NCBI RefSeq assembly: GCF_002251855.1
Contig: NZ_NOXW01000020.1
Coordinates: 186,001-250,000, forward strand
Source of the DNA: Rhodoferax sp. TH121
Lineage (GTDB): Bacteria; Pseudomonadota; Gammaproteobacteria; Burkholderiales; Burkholderiaceae_C
Length of the DNA: 64,000 nt
Direction of reading: 5' to 3'
The notes beneath the pieces were generated by a model, which saw only the letters and a list, made by a program, of their open reading frames with translations, was not told the DNA's origin and did no database searches. The first letter of the stretch is position 1. The number at the start of each line of letters is the position of its first letter. The translations under genes and the position numbers were made by a program. Positions 1 to 7,210 of this stretch are shown piece by piece.

Positions 1-524
1 TTGGCGTCGCGTTCCAAGCGGGTGCGGAACTTGTCACGCTCGCCAGTGGAGTAAAGAGAGTCCAACAACTTGCCAAGGGCCGCGCGGATGGCATCTTGCG
101 GAATTTTGGCGCGGTTTTCAGCCCAGTCCGTTTCCATGATGCCCAGATTGCTTTGGTCCATGGCCAACAAAAAGCCATTTTCTTGCCAGAAATCTTTCAC
201 CGGTTCCCACAGTTTGTCAGCGGGGCGATTGACCACCAGCCAGCGCTGGTTGCCCGCACGTTCAATGCGTACATCGCCCACACTCAAAGTGGCCACGGGA
301 ACCTTGCTGTTGGCGACTTGGTTGGCCTGGTAGCCTGATGCAGAGATCGCTCCATCCACCACCGTGTAGCGCGTGTCTTTGGAGAGCTGCGTCAGATCAG
401 GAGGAATGTCCAAGGACGGTGCTTTGCCCGTGGACCGGTAGTCCACCTTATCTGTTTCCAGGGAGCCGCATGCGCCCAGTGCCAGGGTGATGCCAATCAA
501 GGCAGCTTTGGAGGTGAAATTCAC
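1..524 (-). CDS. bamC: BamC outer-membrane assembly lipoprotein, partial (N-terminal part)
   Basis: BamC is a lipoprotein of the BAM complex, which inserts beta-barrel proteins into the outer membrane. The reading frame runs off the left window edge, so only about 174 N-terminal residues are present. The start is a GTG at 524: the dapA stop codon lies in frame just upstream and no ATG is available. A short signal peptide ends in a lipobox (LGAC) with Cys19. The following YRS and DIPPDLTQ segments and the LWEPVKDFWQENGF region match the NlpB/BamC family from memory. It lies 24 bp after dapA on the same strand, the usual dapA-bamC pairing. Confidence 0.85.
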   Translation of the reverse strand, partial: MNFTSKAALIGITLALGACGSLETDKVDYRSTGKAPSLDIPPDLTQLSKDTRYTVVDGAISASGYQANQVANSKVPVATLSVGDVRIERAGNQRWLVVNRPADKLWEPVKDFWQENGFLLAMDQSNLGIMETDWAENRAKIPQDAIRAALGKLLDSLYSTGERDKFRTRLERDA

Positions 525-548
525 AGAGTGTTCCAGTGCCGTAGAGGC

Positions 549-1445
549 TCAGATCAGGCCGCAGGTTTTCAGCGCGCGTTCGAGCACGGGCTGGTTGGCT
601 GCAGTCAACGGGGTTAAGGGCAAGCGCAAAGCCTGCTTGCTCAGGCCCATGCGGGACACAGCCCATTTCACGGGAATCGGGTTGGACTCGACAAAGAGGG
701 CTTTGTGCATGGGCAGCAATTGCAGCTGGATCTCCATGGCACGGGCCACATTGCCACCCATGGCAGCCATACACAGCTCGTGCATTAGGCGCGGCGCTAC
801 GTTGGCTGTGACGCTCACATTGCCATGGCCACCACACAGCATCAGTGCCACGGCGGTGGGGTCGTCACCGCTGTAGATGGAGAAGTGTTTGGGGGCTTCC
901 TTGATCAGCCACTGGGCGCGTTCGATGTTGCCAGTAGCTTCCTTGATGCCGACGATGCCAGGCACTTCGGCCAGACGCAGCACGGTATCGTGTGCCATAT
1001 CTGCGACCGAGCGGCCAGGCACGTTGTACAGCACGATAGGCAAGTCGCCCGTAGCTTCTGCAATCGCCTTGAAGTGTTGGAACTGGCCCTCTTGCGTGGG
1101 CTTGTTGTAGTAAGGGACTACCTGCAGTTGGCAGTCGGCGCCCACACCTTTGGCGAATTTGGCCAAGGCAATGGCTTCGCGGGTAGAGTTACCGCCACAG
1201 CCAGCCATGATAGGCACGCGGCCTGCCGCCTGTTCGACCGACACGCGGATGATTTCGCAATGCTCGTCCACGCTCACTGTGGGGGACTCACCGGTGGTAC
1301 CCACCACACCGATGCAATCGGTGCCCTCGGCGATGTGCCAATCAATCAGTTTGCGCAGCGCGGGGTAGTCCACGGAGCCGTCGTCGAGCATCGGAGTGAT
1401 GAGGGCTACGATGCTGCCCCTGATTGGACCTTTGGAAGCGTTCAT
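549..1445 (-). CDS. dapA: 4-hydroxy-tetrahydrodipicolinate synthase
   Basis: Condenses pyruvate with aspartate semialdehyde, the first committed step of lysine and diaminopimelate synthesis. The 298-residue length is normal. Visible catalytic residues match E. coli DapA with a 6-7 residue offset: Thr50-Thr51 in GTTGES, Tyr140 and Arg145 in YNVPGR, and the Schiff-base lysine Lys168 in GIKEATG. It lies between a methyltransferase gene and bamC, all on the minus strand. The short gap upstream (1446-1479) contains a TTAAAAT stretch on the minus strand that could be a -10 element, so dapA may have its own promoter. Confidence 0.96.
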   Translation of the reverse strand: MNASKGPIRGSIVALITPMLDDGSVDYPALRKLIDWHIAEGTDCIGVVGTTGESPTVSVDEHCEIIRVSVEQAAGRVPIMAGCGGNSTREAIALAKFAKGVGADCQLQVVPYYNKPTQEGQFQHFKAIAEATGDLPIVLYNVPGRSVADMAHDTVLRLAEVPGIVGIKEATGNIERAQWLIKEAPKHFSIYSGDDPTAVALMLCGGHGNVSVTANVAPRLMHELCMAAMGGNVARAMEIQLQLLPMHKALFVESNPIPVKWAVSRMGLSKQALRLPLTPLTAANQPVLERALKTCGLI

Positions 1446-1479
1446 GTCGTGTGATTGGTTCGGTAAACGGGCATTTTAA

Positions 1480-2058
1480 CTAGAGAGCGTGTCGGGTTGG
1501 CACGGCCCCAGAGGCTGGGTGGGTAAAGCTACGCAAAGCAGCGATGCGTTGGACGAAGCGTGCCGGGTTCTCCAGGAATCCCTGCTCAAACGCCACCACA
1601 TGCCAACCAGCGCACGCCGTCAGCAGTTCGCCGGGTTGCAGCAAAAAGTCGGGGCGGCTGGGCCGCCCCACGGTTTCGTTGCCGGCGGCGAAGGTTTCGT
1701 ACAGCAAGCATCCGCCAGGAGCCACGCTGTCCAGCAGGGTGGGGAACAAGGGGCGCCACAGGTAGTTGGTCACCACGACGGCACCAAACTGCCGGGGGCG
1801 TGCGTTGTGCATCAGTGGCCAGGGCCCGTTTTCGATGTCGGCCGTGAGCAGTGTGGCCGCAGGCACCGATTGTGCCGCCAGCGTCGTGTCCCGGTCAATC
1901 CCGGTCACCGCGTGGCCGCGATCGGCGAACCAGGCCAGGTGCCGGCCCGCGCCGCAGGCCACATCCAACACACTGGTGTCCGGGAGTAGCAGATGGCTCC
2001 AGCGCTGCACCCAGGCAGAGGCGGCGCCACTACCGTGGGCTGTGGGGTCGGCACTCAT
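1480..2058 (-). CDS. class I SAM-dependent methyltransferase (TehB/UbiE-like)
   Basis: A 192-residue protein with a Rossmann SAM-binding motif I near residues 29-38 (VLDVACGAGRH) and an acidic motif at the end of strand 2 (TGIDRD). A later hydrophobic strand and a GGCLLYETF segment fit the methyltransferase core. The substrate cannot be read from the sequence. Its ATG overlaps the stop codon of the upstream SDR gene by four bases (ATGA), so the two are probably translationally coupled. Confidence 0.8.
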   Translation of the reverse strand: MSADPTAHGSGAASAWVQRWSHLLLPDTSVLDVACGAGRHLAWFADRGHAVTGIDRDTTLAAQSVPAATLLTADIENGPWPLMHNARPRQFGAVVVTNYLWRPLFPTLLDSVAPGGCLLYETFAAGNETVGRPSRPDFLLQPGELLTACAGWHVVAFEQGFLENPARFVQRIAALRSFTHPASGAVPTRHAL

Positions 2059-2879
2059 TGTGGTTTGACGTGGTCTTTGAGCGCTGCCAGCGCCATCTTT
2101 TCCACCATGCCGGGTAGCAGGAGCTTCAGGAAGCGGCCCAGCTTGCCCTTGGTGGTCATGACCACTTCGCGCTCACGCCTGGCCATGCCGTCCAAGATCA
2201 GCGCGGCACATTCTTCCACCGTCATGGCCTTGTCTTCTTTGAGGCCGCTGGAACCTGCTGCTTGGCCCGCGGCATTCAAGCCCCGGCTGCGGATATTGGT
2301 CAACACCACGCCAGGGTAGGCTGTGGTCACACTCACCCCTGTGCTGCGCAACTCGGTCCGCAGGGCCTCAAAAAAGCCGGCCATGGCAAATTTGGACGCG
2401 CTGTAGGCAGTCCGCCCCGGCACACCCACCAGCCCGGCCAGGGATGAGACGGCCACGATCCGGCCCCGGCTGGCCTTGAGGTGAGGAAGCGCGGCGTGGG
2501 TGCACCACACGCTGCCCCAGAGGTTGATACGCATGAGCTGCTCATACCAACCTAGGTCCTCTGCCTTGACGTCACTGAACAAGGCTTGCGCCGAAATGCC
2601 CGCGTTATTAATGAGCGCGTCCACGCGGCCAAAGCGCTGCAAGGTTTGCTCCACCAGCGCACGGCATTGGGCTTCTACCGAGACATCGGTGGGCACTACC
2701 AGCACCTGGGCGCCGAGATGGGTGCACTGTTGGGCAACGGTATTGAGCAGCTCTGCATTGCGCGCGGCCAGCACCAGCGCGCCCCTGGGGCCTAGCGTGC
2801 GGGCCAGTTGGCGCGCCATTTCGGCGCCAATGCCATCCGAGGCGCCAGTGATGATGATGGTGTTCAGAGAGTCGGTCAT
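2055..2879 (-). CDS. short-chain dehydrogenase/reductase (classical SDR)
   Basis: A 274-residue NAD(P)-dependent oxidoreductase of the classical SDR fold. It shows the cofactor glycine motif TGASDGIG (residues 11-18), NNAG (91-94) and the catalytic set Ser146, Tyr159 and Lys163 with the expected spacing. The C-terminal tail beyond about residue 245 is basic and hydrophobic (KLGRFLKLLLPGMVEKMAL), suggesting membrane association, as in several lipid-acting SDRs; that is inference. It overlaps the methyltransferase start and follows a 41-codon membrane peptide ORF. Confidence 0.9.
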   Translation of the reverse strand: MTDSLNTIIITGASDGIGAEMARQLARTLGPRGALVLAARNAELLNTVAQQCTHLGAQVLVVPTDVSVEAQCRALVEQTLQRFGRVDALINNAGISAQALFSDVKAEDLGWYEQLMRINLWGSVWCTHAALPHLKASRGRIVAVSSLAGLVGVPGRTAYSASKFAMAGFFEALRTELRSTGVSVTTAYPGVVLTNIRSRGLNAAGQAAGSSGLKEDKAMTVEECAALILDGMARREREVVMTTKGKLGRFLKLLLPGMVEKMALAALKDHVKPQ

Positions 2880-2889
2880 GCGTGGTTCA

Positions 2890-3015
2890 TTAAAAACAGG
2901 CCCAAACCTGGTTGGCCAGTTGCACCAAAAAATCCGGTTGGGTGTAGAGGTAAAACACGCCCACCAGCGCCAAAGCTACGGCACCCCAGAGGACCAGGCG
3001 GTGGCGGGTGTTCAC
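2890..3015 (-). CDS. 41-residue single-span membrane peptide
   Basis: A small ORF between the MFS gene and the SDR gene. Its GTG start lies one base after the MFS stop codon, which suggests translational coupling; I see no separate ribosome-binding site. The product starts MNTRHRLVLW, has a hydrophobic span of about 15 residues (LVLWGAVALALVGVFYLY) and ends after a short amphipathic tail. Its gap position, membrane-protein composition and basic N-terminus make it plausible. I do not recognise a family. A chance ORF in a 135-bp gap remains possible. Confidence 0.5.
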   Translation of the reverse strand: MNTRHRLVLWGAVALALVGVFYLYTQPDFLVQLANQVWACF

Positions 3016-3016
3016 G

Positions 3017-4231
3017 TCAGTGCGCCAACGCGGTGCGCTGGATGGGAGCTTCACGCACCGGCAGGTTCACCAGCGCCGCCAATACACCCAGTGCAATGGC
3101 GATGTACCAGACGATGTCGTAGCTGCCGGTTTTGTCATACAGGTAGCCGCCCAGCCAGACCCCCATGAAGGAGCCAATTTGGTGGCTGAAGAATACAAAT
3201 CCCCCCAACATCGACAGATGCGCCACACCAAAAATCTGCGCCACGGTGGCATTGGTGGGTGGGATGGTGGACAGCCACAACAGGCCCATGACGGATGCAA
3301 ATACGTACACGCTGGCGGGCGACAAAGGCACGACCAGGAACACACTGATGGCCACCGCACGGGCCAAGTAGATAAACGCCAGGATGTTTTTCTTGGCTAT
3401 TTTTTGGCCCAGCACGCCCGCGGCATAGGTGCCAAACACATTGAACAGGCCAATCAGCGCCAGCGCGTAGCTGGCCACCTGGGGGGACAGGCCTTTGTCT
3501 TTCAGGTAGCTGGGCATGTGCACGCCGATAAACACCACCTGGAAACCACAGACAAAGTAGCCCGCCATCAACAATTGGAAACTGGGGTATTGGAAGGCTT
3601 CGCGCAGCGCCTGCCCAATCGACTGGTCGCGCTGGGGGGGGGTAGCACCCCCAAAACTGGGCTCGCGCAGGCCCCAGGCCAGCGGGATCATCAGCAAGGC
3701 GGCCGCACCCAGTACTACCAGCGCTTGCTGCCAGCCCAGGCTGCCAATCAAAAAGCCTTCGGTCGGGACCATCAAAAACTGCCCGAATGATCCGGCTGCA
3801 GCCGCCACCCCCATGGCCCAAGAGCGTTTCTCCAGCGGAACATTGCGCCCGATCACGCCGTAAATGACTGCATAGGTGGTGCCCGCCTGCGCCATGCCAA
3901 TCAGCACGCCGCTGGACAGCGAGAACAGCAGCGGCGTGTTGGCATAGGCCATGCCGACCAGGCCTAGTGCGTACAGCACGGCCCCACCCACAATCACGCG
4001 GAAGGCGCCAAAGCGGTCTGCCACCATGCCGGCAAAAATGCCAGAGAGGCCCCACACCAGGTTTTGGATGGCAATGGCGAAGGCGAAAGTCTCGCGCGTC
4101 CAGCCTTGGGCCTGGGTGATGGGCTGTAGCCACAGGCCAAAGCCGTGGCGGATGCCCATGGACAAGGTCACGATGGTGGCGCCGCAGGCCAGGATCTGGA
4201 CGATGGAAAGCGGTTTGGGAGACGAAGTCAT
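3017..4231 (-). CDS. MFS transporter (monocarboxylate/oxalate-formate antiporter-like)
   Basis: A 404-residue integral membrane carrier with about 12 hydrophobic spans, the standard MFS length. The N-terminal half has a MGIRHGFGLWLQPI segment in the first helix and an ADRFGAFR loop between helices 2 and 3, the usual MFS signature position. The general pattern resembles the OFA/monocarboxylate branch, but the substrate is unknown. It is the first gene of a minus-strand run (MFS, small peptide, SDR, methyltransferase) and is divergent from parE, with a LexA-type box in the shared 127-bp control region. Confidence 0.85.
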   Translation of the reverse strand: MTSSPKPLSIVQILACGATIVTLSMGIRHGFGLWLQPITQAQGWTRETFAFAIAIQNLVWGLSGIFAGMVADRFGAFRVIVGGAVLYALGLVGMAYANTPLLFSLSSGVLIGMAQAGTTYAVIYGVIGRNVPLEKRSWAMGVAAAAGSFGQFLMVPTEGFLIGSLGWQQALVVLGAAALLMIPLAWGLREPSFGGATPPQRDQSIGQALREAFQYPSFQLLMAGYFVCGFQVVFIGVHMPSYLKDKGLSPQVASYALALIGLFNVFGTYAAGVLGQKIAKKNILAFIYLARAVAISVFLVVPLSPASVYVFASVMGLLWLSTIPPTNATVAQIFGVAHLSMLGGFVFFSHQIGSFMGVWLGGYLYDKTGSYDIVWYIAIALGVLAALVNLPVREAPIQRTALAH

Positions 4232-4308
4232 CGCTGAAATGTAGCCCGTTTGCCGTGGCCCTGCTGCAGCGCCTGTGACAAACTCGACGACACGAAGGCT
4301 GGTGTATT

Positions 4309-4324
4309 CTGTATATGCATACAG
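4309..4324. promoter_or_regulatory. LexA (SOS) box upstream of parE
   Basis: CTGTATATGCATACAG is an exact CTGT-N8-ACAG match with an AT-rich spacer, the consensus of the LexA operator in gamma- and betaproteobacteria. It ends 34 bp before the parE ATG and starts 78 bp from the divergent MFS start. Which of the two genes it controls, if either, is not clear from sequence alone. Confidence 0.6.
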
Positions 4325-4358
4325 TTATTTCCCCAGCCACCACTACAATTCGCCCACT

Positions 4359-6329
4359 ATGGCAGTGAAACCCACCCCCGAATATTCCGAATCGTCGATC
4401 CGTGTGCTCAAGGGCCTGGAGCCCGTCAAACAGCGCCCGGGCATGTACACCCGCACCGACAACCCCCTGCACATCATTCAGGAGGTGCTGGATAACGCGG
4501 CCGACGAGGCGCTGGCCGGCCACGGCAAGAAGATGAAAGTCACGCTGCATGCCGATGGTTCGGTGAGCATCGAAGACGACGGCCGCGGTATTCCGTTTGG
4601 CATGCACCCCGAGGAAAAGGCTCCCGTGATCGAGCTGGTCTACACCCGATTGCATGCGGGCGGCAAGTTCGACAAGGGCAAGGGTGGCGCCTACAGCTTC
4701 TCCGGCGGCTTGCACGGTGTGGGGGTGAGTGTGACCAATGCACTGGGCAAGCGCCTGGAAGTCACCACCTACCGCGAGGGCTCGGTGGCGCGCATCGTGT
4801 TTGAAGGGGGCGATGTGACCGAAGCCCTGCAGGTGCGCAAGGCGGGCGAGGGCGATCGCAAGCAGGGCACTACGGTGCGCGTCTGGCCGGACCCCAAATA
4901 CTTTGAATCCGCCGTGCTGCCCATGGGCGAATTGACCCACCTGCTGCGCAGCAAGGCAGTGCTCATGCCCGGCGTGAGCGTGACGCTGGTGAATGAAAAG
5001 TCCAAAGACAGCCAGAACTGGCTCTACAAGGGTGGCCTGAAAGACTACCTGGGCCAGACACTCACGGCCGACCCGGTCATCCCCATGTTTGACGGTGAAG
5101 GGTATGCCGATGGCAACAACGACACCTTTGCCGAAGGCGAGGGCGCCAGCTGGTGCGTGGCCTTTACCGAAGAGGGCCAGCCGGTGCGCGAAAGCTATGT
5201 CAACTTGATCCCCACCAGCGCGGGCGGCACACACGAAAGCGGCCTGCGCGACGGTTTGTTCACCGCGGTCAAGGGTTTTATCGAGCTGCACAGCCTGCTG
5301 CCCAAGGGTGTGAAGCTCATGCCAGAAGACGTGTTCGCCCGCGCCAGCTATGTGCTGAGCGCCAAGGTGCTGGATCCGCAGTTCCAGGGCCAGATCAAGG
5401 AGCGGTTGAACTCGCGCGACGCGGTGCGCCTGGTCAGCAGCTTTGTGCGCCCGGCGCTAGAGCTGTGGCTCAACCAGCACGTGGACTATGGCAAGAAGCT
5501 GGCCGAGTTGGCGATCAAGGCCGCGCAAACACGGCAAAAAGCCGGCCAGAAGGTGGAGAAGCGCAAGAGCAGCGGCGTGGCCGTGCTGCCCGGCAAGCTG
5601 ACCGACTGCGAGAGCCGCGACATTGCCTACAACGAAGTGTTTCTGGTCGAGGGTGATTCCGCCGGCGGCAGCGCCAAGATGGGCCGCGACAAGGAAAACC
5701 AGGCCATCCTTCCCCTGCGCGGCAAGGTGCTCAACACCTGGGAAGTAGACCGCGATCGCCTCTTTGCCAACACCGAAATCCACGACATCTCTGTCGCCAT
5801 CGGCGTAGACCCGCACGGCCCCAACGACACACCCGACCTGAGTGGCCTGCGCTATGGCAAGGTCTGCATCCTGTCCGATGCGGACGTGGACGGTTCGCAC
5901 ATCCAGGTGTTGCTGCTGACCCTGTTCTTCCGTCATTTCCCCAAACTGATTGAAACCGGTCATGTGTTTGTGGCCCGCCCGCCGCTGTTTCGCGTGGATG
6001 CGCCTGCGCGTGGCAAAAAGCCTGCCAGCAAGGCCTATGCGCTGGACGAGGGCGAGCTCACCGCCATCTTGGATAAGCTGCGCAAAGAAGGCGTGCGCGA
6101 AGGCGCTTGGTCCATTAGCCGCTTCAAAGGTCTTGGCGAGATGAACGCCGAGCAGCTGTGGGACACGACCCTGAACCCCGACACCCGCCGCCTCATGCCC
6201 GTGGAGTTGGGTGCCATCGACTTTGGTGCGACCGAGGCCCTGATTACCAAACTCATGGGCAAGGGCGAGGCCGCCGCGCGCCGTGAGCTCATGGAGTTGC
6301 ACGGCGACTCGGTGGAGATTGACGTCTGA
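4359..6329 (+). CDS. parE: DNA topoisomerase IV subunit B
   Basis: The ATPase subunit of topoisomerase IV, which decatenates daughter chromosomes together with ParC. I chose the ATG at 4359 (656 residues) over an upstream in-frame ATG because the family begins close to this MAVKPTPEYSE. A GHKL ATPase site is visible with Glu42 and Asn46. The TOPRIM domain carries Glu431 in VEGDSAGG and the metal-binding Asp507, Asp509 and Asp511. The C-terminal RFKGLGEMN motif is intact. There is no clear Shine-Dalgarno sequence; a TACAAT at 4344-4349 so close to the ATG suggests a short or absent 5' leader. parC lies two genes downstream. Confidence 0.96.
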   Translation: MAVKPTPEYSESSIRVLKGLEPVKQRPGMYTRTDNPLHIIQEVLDNAADEALAGHGKKMKVTLHADGSVSIEDDGRGIPFGMHPEEKAPVIELVYTRLHAGGKFDKGKGGAYSFSGGLHGVGVSVTNALGKRLEVTTYREGSVARIVFEGGDVTEALQVRKAGEGDRKQGTTVRVWPDPKYFESAVLPMGELTHLLRSKAVLMPGVSVTLVNEKSKDSQNWLYKGGLKDYLGQTLTADPVIPMFDGEGYADGNNDTFAEGEGASWCVAFTEEGQPVRESYVNLIPTSAGGTHESGLRDGLFTAVKGFIELHSLLPKGVKLMPEDVFARASYVLSAKVLDPQFQGQIKERLNSRDAVRLVSSFVRPALELWLNQHVDYGKKLAELAIKAAQTRQKAGQKVEKRKSSGVAVLPGKLTDCESRDIAYNEVFLVEGDSAGGSAKMGRDKENQAILPLRGKVLNTWEVDRDRLFANTEIHDISVAIGVDPHGPNDTPDLSGLRYGKVCILSDADVDGSHIQVLLLTLFFRHFPKLIETGHVFVARPPLFRVDAPARGKKPASKAYALDEGELTAILDKLRKEGVREGAWSISRFKGLGEMNAEQLWDTTLNPDTRRLMPVELGAIDFGATEALITKLMGKGEAAARRELMELHGDSVEIDV

Positions 6330-6388
6330 TTGCTATGAAAATAGTAGCTGCTTGCGCACTATTGACGGGGGCTTTGGCCTCATTTCAT
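6330..6388 (+). repeat. dispersed repeat, copy 1 (supplies start of downstream gene)
   Basis: Begins TTGCTATG, has the core TAGTAGCTGCTTGCGCA, then ACGGGGGCTTTGGCC and a T-rich tail. It starts at the parE stop codon and contains the ATG and signal-peptide codons of the lytic transglycosylase gene. Confidence 0.85.
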
Positions 6389-7204
6389 ACCAAGGCAGAC
6401 GTTTGGGTATGGGTCGATGCGGACGGCCACAGCCACTTTGCGGCCGAGCAGGTGGATGCCCGCTACAGCCTGTTTTACCGTGCGCCGATGGTGCCAGCGC
6501 CCCAGACCAGCCCGGCAACCGCGGCTCCCGCTGCGCCAGAGATTCACCCCAAGCTGGCCGAGTTTTTTGAATCGTCTCCGCGCTACCGCAAGATCCAGCC
6601 GCTGCTCCAGACCGCGGCCGCCCGCTACGGCGTGGATTACGAGCTGCTGCAGGCCCTGGTGGCAACCGAGTCAGGGTTCGACCCCGCCGCAGTGTCCCCC
6701 AAGGGTGCCATTGGCCTGATGCAGGTGATGCCCGACACGGCGCGCCGTTTTGGTGTGGATAGCGACCGCTGGCTGTCGATAGAAACCAAACTGGCCGATC
6801 CCAAAATCAACGTCAACCTGGGCACACGCTACCTGCGCTTGCTGATCGACATGTTCCCGGGCCGGTTGGACCTGGCTTTGGCCTCGTACAACGCGGGGGA
6901 GGGCGCGGTGCAACGCGCGGGCAACAAGGTGCCCAACTTCAAGGAAACCCAAAACTACGTGGCCACTGTGGGCGAGCTGTATGCCGCGCTCAAGCCTGTG
7001 CCTGTTGCCCAGGCCAAGTCCACCAATGGCCCCGTGAAAGTTACTTACGGCGAAGGCTATGTGCTGGCTGGTGCCCGTGATCCCTATTTACTCAAAGCGC
7101 CTGGCGCTGCCCAGGCTGTGGCCTTGGGTGGCGCCGCTGGCCGCGGCAATATGGTGGCGCCGCTGCAGCTGCCGCCAGCGCCGGATTCCCGCATCGCAGA
7201 CTGA
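6335..7204 (+). CDS. SLT-family lytic transglycosylase with DUF4124-like N-terminus
   Basis: Cleaves the glycan strands of peptidoglycan in the periplasm. The 289 residues comprise a short signal peptide (cut near residue 21), a WVDADGHSHFA segment typical of DUF4124-like N-terminal domains, and a transglycosylase SLT domain at about residues 84-210. Catalytic Glu112 lies in ATESGFDP, followed by GAIGLMQVMP and later ASYNAGEGAV. The start codon and most of the signal peptide come from the dispersed repeat, and no ribosome-binding site precedes it, so expression may depend on read-through from parE. It lies between parE and parC, an order I recall from Comamonadaceae. Confidence 0.92.
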   Translation: MKIVAACALLTGALASFHTKADVWVWVDADGHSHFAAEQVDARYSLFYRAPMVPAPQTSPATAAPAAPEIHPKLAEFFESSPRYRKIQPLLQTAAARYGVDYELLQALVATESGFDPAAVSPKGAIGLMQVMPDTARRFGVDSDRWLSIETKLADPKINVNLGTRYLRLLIDMFPGRLDLALASYNAGEGAVQRAGNKVPNFKETQNYVATVGELYAALKPVPVAQAKSTNGPVKVTYGEGYVLAGARDPYLLKAPGAAQAVALGGAAGRGNMVAPLQLPPAPDSRIAD

Positions 7205-7210
7205 AGAAAC

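Noticed and set aside
3135..5291. 718-codon minus-strand ORF covering the MFS gene and part of parE
   Set aside because: It is antisense to two well-supported genes. Its composition (rich in His, Gly, Arg) is the typical product of reading a GC-rich gene in the wrong frame.
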